NCBI RefSeq assembly: GCF_000208865.1
Contig: NC_018385.1
Span: 1-64,000, forward strand
DNA: 64,000 nucleotides
Reading direction: 5' to 3'
Source: Neospora caninum Liverpool
Taxonomy: Eukaryota > Apicomplexa > Conoidasida > Eucoccidiorida > Sarcocystidae
This document shows positions 24,383 to 37,000 of this stretch, piece by piece. The translations under genes were made by a program, and so were the position numbers. Below the pieces are notes generated by a model, which was given only the letters and a program-made list of their open reading frames with translations, did no database searches and was not told the DNA's origin. Each line of letters starts with the position of its first letter. Within the stretch, counting starts at the first letter, position 1.

Positions 24383-27300
24383 TCAGGTTGAATCTAGCGA
24401 ATGGATACTCGCCGTGTCGTAGCTTGACCGGCAACAAGAGGGCGTACATCTCATCTGCACCGTCATCGCCTGAATGCTGCACATCTCGTTCCGCATTTCT
24501 GCTACATCTTCCCAAACTTTTTGGAGTTGGAGGTGCAACTGCAGCATACACGCGAGGCAACAAAAAGCACTTGCCCTCCAGCGTCCGAGTACCTCACGCA
24601 AACCAAGTTTTTCGTCCCCCGTGTGTTTATGCGTCGTCCTGAGCACTTACATCAGTGATCTCTTGTACTAAGGCTTGAGTCTTCTCATCAAGTTCGCCCG
24701 AGCTTTCTGCCAAAGGAAGAATCCGAACTCACTCTAGTGAATAAAAGGAATGCCATTGTCTTTGCATTTTCGACCAGCCTGTCGGTGACACATTGTCTTG
24801 GACCCCGGCGCGTTGACACGCACGGCAACGAGGGTATGGTGTGTTGCAAGCATGCATACCCTCAGCCTGCTTCAGCTTTTGCTTCAGCAGTGAAGCTTGT
24901 CTGCCAAGCGACACTCGCATGTGGGTATCGCCTGTCGTTTTTTTTTGTCGTGGCTCTTGTTTAAGCTGAATGAATTGCCGTTTTTGTATCGCCTGTCAGA
25001 ATGGGCAGGTACACAGGCAATTGCTAACAGAGAAGGTAAAAGCGTTCTACAAGCACTTCCACACAACCATCGGTTTCGGGAAATCATGCGTGTTCTGCTG
25101 TACTGGAAAATACCGTCATGGAGGAATTCCGCGCAGCCCTCCAGTGTCTCACGCTTCGCCACCATCAGAAATACGGTGCGGCCAAGTCGTACCCGATGAA
25201 ACAGAGATGAGACGTACTCGCTGCATCTCGCTGAGCATTTGCTCTTGGCATTTCTTCAGTTGATCCAACCGGAGTTTCATACGATGAATTTCTTTCTTCA
25301 TAGCAACTAGCTCGCTCTGAGTCGCAAACACAAATTTGACCGAGCAGCTCCACAGCTTTGGTAGGTCCTGCACTTTTTTAGTTGCTCTTTAATTCCTTCA
25401 CAGGTACTACCCGGGATTCCACGCCACAAGCCACCGGCGGTTATGAGGTCTGCACTTGGCAAACCATGTTTATGTTCTCGAGTCTATCAAACGAACCCGC
25501 TCTGGCTGGTCGACTGCTAGTGTAAGGATTAAAGAATTGCAGCAGCTGTCCAGTACCTGTGGTAACCGAACAACTGCAAAGCCCGTACCTGCCCAACGGC
25601 GGGGTCCAGGGCCTCGTGCATCTCCTTCTCAAGAAATATTTTCCGCTCCCAGAGCATGATCTGCCTTTCGGCCTCAACCAGTTCTTCTTCGAGTTTGGCC
25701 TTCTCCTCTCTGATGTTCTGAGAAGACAGTATACGTAATGTTACAACCGAAACGGACAAACTCGAGTAGACAGATGGTTGGAAAGATTCAGCCGTCAGCA
25801 TGTATAAGAGCTGATGGATCGATCCATGGTTTGCAATCCTGTGTTGTTGGCAGCTGTCGCAAGGGATCTGGGGATTTTTCAGACGGAGAATAGTTCCGGC
25901 GAGGTGGAATGCGCATGGCTGTCCAGCAACCAGTTTAGTCGACCAGCCAGGGTGGCATTCGGCGCCCACGGTTTTAACTGACGGATTGTAGCTATGGGTG
26001 TCCCGCTGCCAAAACGAGGACGCCACCTTTTCCCCTGCGGTCGATGAGCTGTTCAGCAGCGTCGTTTGCAAGTTTACATCCATCCTAGTGTGTCATGGCG
26101 CGTCTTAAAGCTCGTAATACCTGAGTCGTCTCAGCAAGCTGGGCTTCAAGTTTCTCATGTTCTGCCATGCGAATACCGAAGTCGTGTGCCAGGCTCTGCG
26201 TTTCTCTCTCGTATGTTTGTTGCTTTTCAGCCTGTTTGACGATGAGTTGGTTCACCCAGCTCATTTCTGTGCGCATATCTTTTATAGCGCCTTGCATTTC
26301 TTTAATTTCCTTGGAGTTGAGAGCTATCTCGGATGTGAGCCTGATTCTTTTCTGCTGGGAGATGAGCTGTTCGTCCTTTTTCGCTGAGATCTGCGCAGGG
26401 AGAGTGGACAGAACAGTTACATATGCAGCCGACAACCTCCGCTTCACGAAAGTAGCGCACCCCCGCTCTTGATGTTGGCCCTCGTTGGTGTGTTTGACCT
26501 CCGGGATCCGGCTTCTGAAAGTCGGGGCGAAAATCCGCAGGCCCACATCGTAGCTAGCTCAAATGCAAAGTGGAGGCCAACTGTCATCAATCTCTTCTCA
26601 GAAGACAATTAGGTAGACCTGCTAGTAAAAGACGCCCTTTGCCCCTCTGTGCATCTGTCTTCCACACATGGTGTTGCAAACCTACAGTGTACAAAGGCAC
26701 TCCCACATTCGGCAACTTGCCTCTTCCTCCAACGATGATGTCTTATTCTGGATCATAATGAGCTCGGTTTGCTTTCTCATCCACACGTTTTGCATGTCCG
26801 TGCTCTCGGTGACCTTGGCGCTTATCTGCTTTCTGCACACGTGACCGGGATTCTCAGCGACATCTAAATGTCTAACAGCCAGGTGCAGATTGCTCAATGA
26901 TGTATGTGAGCAAATTTAGATCGGCGCGGTAGTACAAACAGGTTTTACGAACTGGAACTACAGAAGACCTGGAATTCCTGCCCCTATGTGAGGCAACCAA
27001 CTTAACTTGAAATTGTGTGGTAGATGACAGCGAAAGAGCTCACGCACCTCATGCCCTTTATTTTTGCCTCCAACGGTCCTGAGCCTTCGTCGTCGAACTT
27101 AGATCTTCTCTCATCGTACTCCCTGAACAAATATAGAACCAGAGAAATGAGGCAGCAGGCATGTCGAGGCCTCCGAAGCGCCTGGCTCCCTTGCGTTCGG
27201 CGCTGCATGCGTGATCGAAACTGTCACTGCACACGTATGTTTCACACGACACGCGCGCGTGACCGGACAAACATTCAGGAAGCATGGGAGACACAGTTGC

Positions 27301-30300
27301 TCATGCGTCGATGAGGCTGTAGCTTTCAAGCAAGGTATAGGCTCCAGTCACATGGAAACAACTAGGGCACTCAAATGTTAGCAGCACTCACTCTGTCGTA
27401 AGCGGAAAGTTAAATTTATACCCCTCGTATTTGGCGTCATAAGTTGTCAGGCATCAGAGCTGCGTGTGCGACATTAAGCGATTGACAAACACAATTTTCT
27501 GCACGCGAAGAAGTGATTTCCATGCTCATTCGTAAAAAAATATTCCTTCGACCCTATAGTTTCAGTTTTGGTTTCCGAACAAGATCCTCAACCATCGGCG
27601 TCTGCATTCCCCGTGGTAGGGACTAGGGTTTGATTGGTTTGGACACGCGGAAAGCCTTGCAAGGTGTCGTACGTATGTGGTGTTTGAGGAGCTAATACGT
27701 GAGCAGGCAACGGATATGAAAAGCACATTTGATTCTAAGTTTGGTAACAAAGCCGGTGTACACGTCTGCCACAGACAACGAGTAATATGTTTGTCTCGAT
27801 ACGCTTGCTTGTGGACACGGTTGACCTGACTCACTTGTTTAGTTTCTCGACCAGCTGTTGCTTCTTGTCAATTTCGATGTGACCCTTCTTGATCTCAGCC
27901 TCATACTGCAGCGAAATGACACGCGAGTCACAGATTCGAACCAGTGATCACCGATGCACGCAACAGACCTGGTGGCAGGAAATGTTTTAAAGTGAATATT
28001 TCCCGTACATAGCAACCACCCCCTGTACACGCCCGTGATCCCAACTGCGCAAACGTATGTCGTAAAAGTTCATTTTCATGCTTCGGCACCAATTACTAGG
28101 CCCGGTTGCAAAGCGTAGCATTGATATAGTATTACATGATAGTCGTCTGTCTTTGAATGTGTCTATAGCGGAAGCTCACACGACTATTTTGCCCGCTACC
28201 GAACCATTCAACCGCCTGCAAACCCACCTGGTCGACAAGTTTCTCCTTTTCGACAAGAGCTTTTTGAACACGTGTAAGGTCTTCTTGCAGTCCTGTATGC
28301 CGAGCCTTCAACTCCAGTGCTTCTACTTTCTTGCGGGCAGTGTCATTCTGAACCTGCTCGAGCTCTTCCTCCTTCCTCTTGCACTGCTCGTTCAGTTTCC
28401 GAGCTCTCTGCCCCACCACACACATTGGTCGGCAACCAATCGCATGTGGTAGCTGTTTGCGGCCTCTCTGTTCGGTGGGCCCCAATATTATGGTCGCTTG
28501 TTGTCCGCGGATCTTGCGCATCATGTGTATGGTCCCTTTCGTCGTCGCCTTTCGAAGGAAAATGAATGCTTAGAGGTAAACGTACCTTCGATGTATTAGC
28601 TGCTGCGCGATTGAGTGTAGCTTGGTTAGAAAGCAAGGTGACCACCTGTTCGTTGAGCGCGGTGTTCTCCTGACTTGCTTTCTTTATGTTATTCTCAACA
28701 AGCTGTAACAGCGATCACTCGCATGTCGTATCGCCATACACGTACGTTGCAGGATGACGCGCGGTGACGACCCACTGAGTGGTTCATTCATCTGCAGATC
28801 TCGGCGTCTACTATTGGCACGCAGCGTTGACTTGACGATTCATCGACCTACTGGCCAGTCGAAATCCTGTCCAGATATGGCGTCTAAGTTTCACTCCTAA
28901 ACCGACCCCCACATACAACAGTGCATGATATTGCCCTAGAACCGGGTGCCACTACGCTGGCATAGGTGACGAGAACAATCGTCCACAGTGACGAACATTG
29001 ACACGTGTATCCTAACTGAGATGGAAAAGGGTCAGCATGACTCTGGCAAAACCCTGACGCTGCGTCTGTCGTTTTTCTCTCCTTTCTACGCGGCAATTCT
29101 CAGAAAACACGCGAGGTCACACCTTCACTTGGTTGCGGAAGTGGGACAGAGCGACCTCCGCCCTTGAAACTTCTTGGAGGGTATACTGAACAGATTTCTG
29201 TATCATATTGTTTTCTTTTTCGACCATCTCCACATCCCTCTCGACACTGGCAATCTGCGACTGTAACGTTTCCATGTGACTTGTGTTTGTGTTATGCTGC
29301 GCTATCAAGTTCTCGTTCTGCTCCTGAGCCTCCCTCACAGTCGCCTGACACGGAGACAGGGACCGCAAGAGCACTTTCACAATCCTACTTGGCTCCGCTC
29401 TGTGCCACTGCGCTTTGAGACACCGATGGCGGTGCGTGCACACACAAGAATCGACACACAAGATGGTGTACAATTCGGCAGAGGACAGCATCGCATGATC
29501 CAATTCTAATGGGCTGCAAAGCCCCGTTTTTGATCAACAGGAACCTGCGTGAATTGAGCAAAGGAAACACCTTCAGGAGCGCTTCGATGTGTTCGTTGAC
29601 AGGGAAAGGTTGAGATGTAACAGGCTCTTGTGAACGTGGGGAGAACACCTAGCATGCGTACGCAGGTGTGAAAAACTCTGCTGGCGAACTGAGTCTGCAG
29701 TGTAGAGAAATGCAATAATCTTGAACACCCTTTCCTCCGACAAAGTGTTTCAGCTGATGACAGTTTTTGCTAGAATGCAATCATATCATGGCGTTCACGG
29801 ATGCAAATGGCCCACCTGAACACCCCTCATCTCGGCTTCGATGGCCAGTTCCTTTTCTTCTTGTTTCTTGGCCATTTGCTTGACTGTTTGCAAAGCTTCT
29901 TCTCGGCGTTGCATACCGACGACGCTGGATCGCCACTGCTGCAGAAGTCGCTGTTTGTCCGCTGCAACCGCTTCGATCTCACCTGGGGGACGCTCATGAG
30001 GGGGTGTGTCAAAATGGACGTTTCTTTCGGTGCTGTAAATAGTTTATTCGTCATTGTCAACACTGTGACTGAGAGGAGATAGTCGAGTGAAGACCACATT
30101 TGCCTATTCAGGGTTGTATAATAAAATTTACTCGAGTAACCGGTGCACTTTTTCAACCTCGTTCGCCGCTACGTTGGACATAGGCTGCGAGGGCTGGCTT
30201 TGCGGTCGGGGAATTCTCCCTGCAGGCAGTGAGATGCGTACTTGTAGCAGAGGTTCCCTACCCTCCTGAGGTTCGCTTTGGCCCTATTCCCACGTGATAG

Positions 30301-31911
30301 ATGACTATTAAGATCTCCCTCTGCAGGTGCCTTTTGCAGACACCATGTGCTTGCGCTTTTTTAGGGGCCAGGCCTGTTGTGGCGCCGGCCTCAGCCTCAA
30401 ATTGGCCTACGTTGAGCCTCGTGGAGCGCAGCTCTCGCAGCTTCAATTTTTGTTGTCTGCACGGCGGCCTGATTTTCGTAGAGACATTTTTGGTCGTTCA
30501 GATCGCGAAGTTTCTCCTTGAGCTCGTCGATCAAAAAATCCTGTTGCATCTTCTCGGTCTCACGCCTTTGCAACGTTGCGTTTTCCTTATACATCTCCCG
30601 ACGTTTGAGCTGTGACGCACCATCAGCGAAAGAAATTGCTTGCGTGGTTATAGGAACTCGACAAGCGAGCAGGGTGACGTACCCGATCACCAAGACGTTT
30701 AAGCTTCGTTGTCACTCTGCTTGCTGGGGCCCTGTGGAAGACATACCTCCTTGTGTGATTACTACCTGATGTTATTCACCCTATCAGTGGTAAGGTTCGC
30801 TACACCAGGTAGTCTACAACATCATAACTGTAGCAGCTTCCCTATGACGTCTTCACAGTCAACCAGCAAGCAATGCTATCGCATCACTTACTTTTATGTC
30901 TGCCTCCAGCTGTTCGTTGTAGGTCTGAGCTTGAGAGACAGCGAACTTCAGTTCATTCAGCTCATGCTGGGCATTGTTCAGCTTGGTCACATAGCCATCA
31001 AGCTCCTTTTGCTTGGCTTCCAGGTCTTGGACGCCTTTATCGAGATTCGCTTCTGCTTGGTTTCTCCTCTGGTTACAACACAGTTGTCAACAAGGTGAGA
31101 TCACCGGGTGGCACATTATCATACCTGCACGTCTACGATCCGCTTTTCGTTTCACATAAATCTTGGTTACCGCCTCACTTGTGCACCACCGTGTTCGATG
31201 TGAAGCTATTCGTATCTGCGAACAGGACCCTAAAGAGGAGACGACCGCTACCTTTACCTGCGCGGAGACACTTCCCACCGTTACCACTCCTGAGCGTACC
31301 GCTTTCATTTCCTCTTCTACCCTGGTTAGTTGCTCGAGATTTCCCTGCAACTTGAGTAGCTCCTGCTGAGTGTTGTACAGCCGAAGGCCGAGTTCCTCAT
31401 GAAGGTGCGCCAGGCGTTTGTCCTGGTCTCGTTTTTCTGCATATTCGAGCTGGGCGCTTTTTAGCTGCGATGATAGCTGCTGAAACAGCGTCTGTTGAAC
31501 CCGTTCGAGCAACGGATGATCCGACGCTATCAACGGAGTATCATTTTTGGCCTTCTCTTAGGCGGGACATAAAGACAGAAGCCATAAAACGCGGGCTATT
31601 ATGGTTCACAGACAATGACAGTAGTTCGATGGCACACCAAGCGCGATATAGGTCCTATCCCGCTCCTCGCAAGCTCGACGGACGCAATCGCGAGAATGGT
31701 GTTTGTAACTCGTTGAGGAGTTGTTTCTCTAATCGTTTGAAATCCTCCTTTTATGTCAGAGTATTAACGAGATTCAGATGCCGCAGGTGGTTGAACACTC
31801 TACGGTCTTCCAGTCAAAAGTGAATTTTTATGGAGATGAAGGGAAGGTTCAAATCTCACCTGGCAAAGCCACGAAGGCTGTCTCCTCATCGTTACCATCT
31901 CCGATCTTCAT
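24383..31911 (-). CDS. CCDC40: Axonemal coiled-coil protein CCDC40/FAP172, about 18 exons
   Basis: Exons in transcript order: 31911-31860, 31556-31258, 31068-30892, 30609-30411, 29982-29816, 29344-29123, 28702-28586, 28407-28228, 27905-27835, 27122-27048, 26832-26721, 26390-26121, 25717-25589, 25316-25218, an unresolved exon at about 25140-25090, 24900-24860, 24706-24651, 24538-24383. Phases agree except around the unresolved exon. The product is about 820 residues of nearly continuous coiled coil. Collinear matches to animal CCDC40 include DHPLLERVQ near the start, LLQQWRSSVVGMQRR, GPLEAKIKGM, EAERQIMLWERKI and MKKEIHRMKLRLDQL. CCDC40 with CCDC39 forms the ruler that sets 96-nm repeats and anchors inner arms in motile axonemes. 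In this parasite group only male gametes are flagellated, so expression there is likely (inference). The long disordered N-terminus of vertebrate CCDC40 is missing. The extreme C-terminus is uncertain. Confidence 0.85.
26391..26720 (-). other. Intron with GC donor (GC-AG) in CCDC40
   Basis: The exon ending at 26721 encodes LEEE and is followed by GCAAGT instead of GTAAGT. The next exon starts at 26390 after CTGCGCAG. Reading phase is kept, and the joined protein aligns without gap to animal CCDC40. GCAAGT is the usual form of the rare GC-AG class. Confidence 0.75.
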
Positions 31912-34076
31912 TGTACCAATTTGAGCTGCCCAATGTGTTTCATGACTTTATGCATTAGAAGGTCGCCGTAAATGCCAAACCCTGAGCATGCTCAAGCCGC
32001 GAAACAGACCGCGTACTTTCCTTTTTGGCAGCAGATGCAATACGTTCTCAAACAGCCGGAATATGCCAGTTTTCCGTCGGGGTCTCAGCTGAACGTAGAG
32101 TGTCTGTTTAGGGCTAGGGCTTCAGGCAGCCGGAGGGGGAGGGGCCCCTCCCTTTTCTTTGCCACATGCAGTCACAAACCGGTTTGTCTGACTTGGAGAA
32201 TTAACGGATCTGCCTTTTAGGCGGTGCGGAGCACCAGTTTGCAATACAGGGTGACTTTGCAGTGATGCGGCTCGGCACTATCACACTTTTTGCCAGGAGA
32301 CACAACGAGAAACTGTTCTTGTAGAACTGAGTGGCCACTGTAAGGACGTCGAGTGGAAGGTAACATTGTTTTCACCTCGCAGTGTAGCAAATAGAGCTGC
32401 AATGGTATCGTCACACATGTAAGCAGTGCTGCCTGCTGCTATGCTGCCGGCCAAACCACTAAATCGATTTTTGCTAGATGCGGAAGGGGACAAAACCCAG
32501 GCTGGCCGTGGTAACTGTAGTCCTGAGACCTCACGGAAGGCCAACCCGATTTCCTGGGAGAGTAATCCACACGATGAGTCCAGGTTGCCTCTCCTTACTC
32601 ATATTTTGACACCCTCTATAGTCTACATTTCTAGTACATGAAAAAATATACCCACCCACAGCCACCAACATGTTTTCGTTCGCAGCGCCAGTATACTTTT
32701 CTGTCTTTCTAACTGTACGCAAGATATTCAGTGCCAACTGAATTGTCGTCTTCGTCCTGGAGGCATAAGAGTTTTTGTAACCGATCATTTGCATCAGATT
32801 ACATTCACATGTGGCCAAAGGGGCACAACATATTTGGACCAAATGACTCGTTAGGAAACTCTGCCTACGTAAAGTGCTTTACCCAAGAGCCTCATGGTTG
32901 TCGCCCGGTATGGCAGTAACTCTGGCACTGTTGGAGGAAGGCGCCGTTTCAGGATCCCTCTTGATAGCATCGACAAGACCGTCTGCCGTTTCAAGTTTCG
33001 CCTCCGGCCCCTGGCAAAATTTGCCGCTTGGAGGTGGTCATTAGAATCAGAGGGTGTGCCTCTTCTCTCCCGTCTACGACTTAGCAGCACCTGTCCCTAC
33101 CTCTTTTGGAAGACCTGACAGGGGCAGAATTTGACGACTTTGACACTTATTTCACGCGGGTGAAAGTTATTCTACCACAACAGACGGAAGCAGCCTTCTG
33201 GTACTACCTCGCCCCCCCCCCTACTGAAACATTCTTTTCCTTAACATAACACAAAAGAACTCGTGGCTTCTAGGCGCCCAGGATTGTTGCTGACCAGCAA
33301 GTGCTTTGCAGGATATGCAATACGCAGGCTGGAGCAGACAGAGGAAAGCTGCTCTACCGTGCGCCGCTAGGGATGACCAAACTGTGCGTCGCCCGTCACG
33401 GTAACCACCACGACAGAGCAGGTTGTGTACGTCGGCATCAAGGCTGTGCAGGTTCAGATTGCCGTTTTACAATGCCTACACATCTGTTAGCGGGTAAGCG
33501 ATAAAAAGCGACTCTATCAACGCCTGAGGCGGGCACACCCGACGCTCGGCGACTGAGTGCAACGACTCCCCTGGTGGTGTGTCGGGATCTCCTTCGAGAT
33601 CGCAGCAAAAAAATGGAAAACACCCAAACTACTAGGCGGGCGCGGCATCCACTCGAACTGATATCCAACGGAGACAGTTTCTCACTGCTGTGAGAGACAA
33701 GAAGCGGCGCACCTCATACGGTAAGACAAGAAACCACCTGACGGGCCATGTGGATCGAAGTCACTGGCACGATTGGCCACTCTAAAACTCAGTGACCAAG
33801 ACACCGAATAGCTTGCATCAAACCGTTCCTGCGGCTGTGGGCGCAGAAACAATGACAGTTCCAATTTTAAAAAGAATACAAACGTCCCTGCATTCGTATT
33901 TCACTCCCCCACATGCAGCAAGAACCACACATTTTCGCACACAGGTTGTAAGAACACTGAAGTCACAACACCTGCAGCTCCACGCCTTCTCTTCACCCGC
34001 AGCAAAACGTCCACGCCACATGTGGCTGTAGCAATTCTGTGGCGTCGCTCTCCTGCTAGAGCGATTCCCGCGTACT
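31912..34076. other. Intergenic region, tandem minus-strand genes
   Basis: About 2.2 kb between the CCDC40 start codon and the stop of the upstream minus-strand gene. It should hold the CCDC40 promoter/leader and the 3' untranslated region of the large gene. No supported coding exon or RNA gene was seen. Confidence 0.65.
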
Positions 34077-37000
34077 TCACCGTGCCTGTAACTGATACAG
34101 GGTTGACATCGACACAGCAGGTCCCAACAACCGTCCGACGGGAACAGAACCACGGCGGTCTTCGACTTCTATTTCTAATTTAGGCGTCGAGATGAGAGAG
34201 CCTTGAGACGCCGCGTCCTCGCACAAGTGATGAACAGATGAATGCTGGAGAAGTGGAACATCACAAAACACATTCATTCCGCAGAGTGGTCCTTTTGGAT
34301 GTTGCTTGGAACTGGCAGAACTGATTTGGCTGGCTGCCGTACTCGTTGTTCCAAGGCCGTTCGGCAACCACGTGGCCTTCGTATCTCCTGGTGAATCTCT
34401 AAGCTCCTGCTCACGACTGCTCCCCACGGCAGGTCCAAAGGAGCCGCTCGGCTTCTGGGGGGCTCGCACACGGTGCAATCGGGTTCCCGTGTCTTTATTT
34501 CGTAAACGACCTTGCGACGGAGCGGCCACAGAGGTAGTCAGTCGCGCCCGCATAGCAGATCTGTCACCTGCTCCAGGCTGCATCTTTTTAGATTCCGGTG
34601 ATCCGAGTCCTGTACCTCCAGAAGAGACCCTCGCAGCTTTTCCCCTTATTGGGGACGTTAGGCTTCGTCCTCGAGCAGCTGTTTGATCTGCCGTACCCAC
34701 CTGGGAAGCGCCGCTCGTGCCTGTGCCTGCAAGTCCCAAAAACTGCTTCTGTAAAAAGGCCGTAAACGTTTCGAAGGGGCGGAAAGTCCCGCTAGTCGGA
34801 GAGACGCCCCACCGCTTAGATGCCGTGGCCGAACTTCGGCCTAATCTAGCCTTCGGCCCTGTCAGGTTACCTTCTTGAGGCGTGGCAGGAGCTCTTGGAG
34901 GGGCACGGGTGCTCTTAAGAAGCGGTGTGGATTGTGAAGCCGCATGACTTGCCCTTGGAGCAACTTTCGTTTGTGGAGAATCGCACAGCACATGTTCTGT
35001 GGAGCGCGAGTCTCCACTGTTGTGGAGAACTTCCCGGGATCCTGGCCCAGTCATGAATTGCGGCGCCTCCAGATGTCTCTGGCAGTGGGTCGCAGCCGCC
35101 GTTCGTGAATGAGGACACCTTGCTGCGTCCCACATCTGGTTCACGGAGGCGCATGAGCCGAAGGCAGCGGCACCCGATTCTCCGCAGTCCGACAGGCTGG
35201 CACTTGGCCGGGAACCCGTCCGCGGGAGAGTTCCCTCACGGCTTAGACTGGCGCCGTGTCGAAACTCCGGTGAGACGCCCTCTGAGGAGCACACCTGAAG
35301 AGGCGTGAAAGACGTGGGAGCTGTGCTGACTGTGGGGTACGCATACGCCACATAACGGAAATTTACTGTCGAGTTTGGAGCGTGGTCCCGGAGAGCCTGA
35401 CAGGATGTGTTGTCTGAGTTGTTCGAGACGGGTGCTGGCACTCCGGGCAAGTAGTAATAATAAGGAAGGCCTCCTAGGTGATACGGATAGCCGCCATTTT
35501 GGACATGATGCAACGGTGGCGTTGTCGATGTTGAGGTACCGGGCGTCACGGGAGTCGTCGGTCTAGAAGAAAGTGGAGACGAGCTGACCCCCTGGCGAAC
35601 ATCACTCCCTTTCAGCTGCGACTGTGCGAACCCCGGGGCAGCGTGGAGTGCAGACTTGACTGTAGCCTCGTCGCTCGTAGATTGAGCATGTCTCACCCGA
35701 TCTGAGCCGGTAGTTGCGCGGGCTTCAGGCTCGCTGGACGCCCCCGATACACAAGATACACTTCGCCGTTGCACACGAGAGATACTTCCGCTCCCGGCTG
35801 CCCACAAAAAACCTCCACTCTGTCCTCGCGAGCCGTGGCTGCGACCAGTCTCGTCTCCTCGACTTCCCTTCCGCACATTTCTCTGAAAGACCTTGGCAAC
35901 AGATTGGCCCACATTTCCGTGGAGGCCAACTACGGAGACCGGATAGCCTCGTCCCCAGACCGCCAGTTGGTTTGCTTCGGCGGCTCGGCCAGGTGAGACT
36001 TGGCAAAAGTATACACCACTGACCGCTGCCCGTGCGCCCACGTCTCCAGGCCCGAGTGCGTCGGGAATGGAGACGGACACGGGTTTCGCTCCAGGATGAA
36101 AAGGCGACGTGCTATACGTGGCCATTCCCGAGCAGGTGAAATTGACGCGTTGAGTGTTCTCTGTTAGCAACGGAGGGAGCTTCGAGGGCGAAGACCAGAC
36201 AGGAACAGCACTTCCTCTCGCTGCTTTTGAGACATGTTCGGCTAGGGGGCCGCGCAGGACAGGCAGCTCGACTGCGGACACTGAATGCTTGACCATTCGT
36301 CGCGGAAGGCGAGGATACGTTTTTTCTCCTTGTTCACTTTTCGCGTCCCCTACCGTTTTCCCCTTGCACATTGAAGGACGCTGATTCGTAGTTTCTCCAG
36401 TCTGAGTGGCGAAAAGAGGAGGTAAAGACGTCGTTCCCGCGTCCCCGCTGCGGTGACATCCGGCTCCAGAATCCTCCGACTGCGAAAAGGCTGGCTTCAC
36501 CTTTCTGCTGCCTTGCCTCTCAGCCGTGCCGAGAACAGGCTGAGACTGGGATGGCACCATTTTCCGGCGCCCCACCCCTTTGGGTTTACAGTCTGGCCAA
36601 CGATGTGCCTCGGTGGCACTCTTGATTGGAAGCGCGGTCGCCTCACTCGCCTGTGCGTCAGGGAAGGGAGTCGCGCCTTCACTCTTTCGGCTCCTCAGCG
36701 AAGGCTTAGTTGTCTTCAGCCATAGCTCCTGCACTTGTGGCTCCTTGTCCCCGGTGTGCTCCGCGGTTTGTCGCTCGCACAACTCCAGAGCCCCTGTCCT
36801 GTCTCGTTCTCCAGAGACGGGGCGGTTCTCTCCATCTGTCCCCACTAGTTGTGCGACTTGGAAGTCAGCGGGACGCGCTGCCGTGTGTGCCAGTGGTCTC
36901 CCTTGCTCCGGAGGCAAAATACCCGGGAAGAGAGAACGAGAGTTGGCCGAAGGCAGCACCTGGCTGTTCTTATGGAGAGCGGACGAGGCGCTCTGACCCT

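Noticed and set aside
27925..27965. Reverse-complement B-box (GGTTCGAATC) on the minus strand
   Set aside because: The flanking bases do not pair into a T stem, and the site lies within a CCDC40 intron.
32098..32150. Telomere-like TTTAGGG-CTAGGG sequence
   Set aside because: Only one or two partial matches followed by a G-rich run; not a tract.
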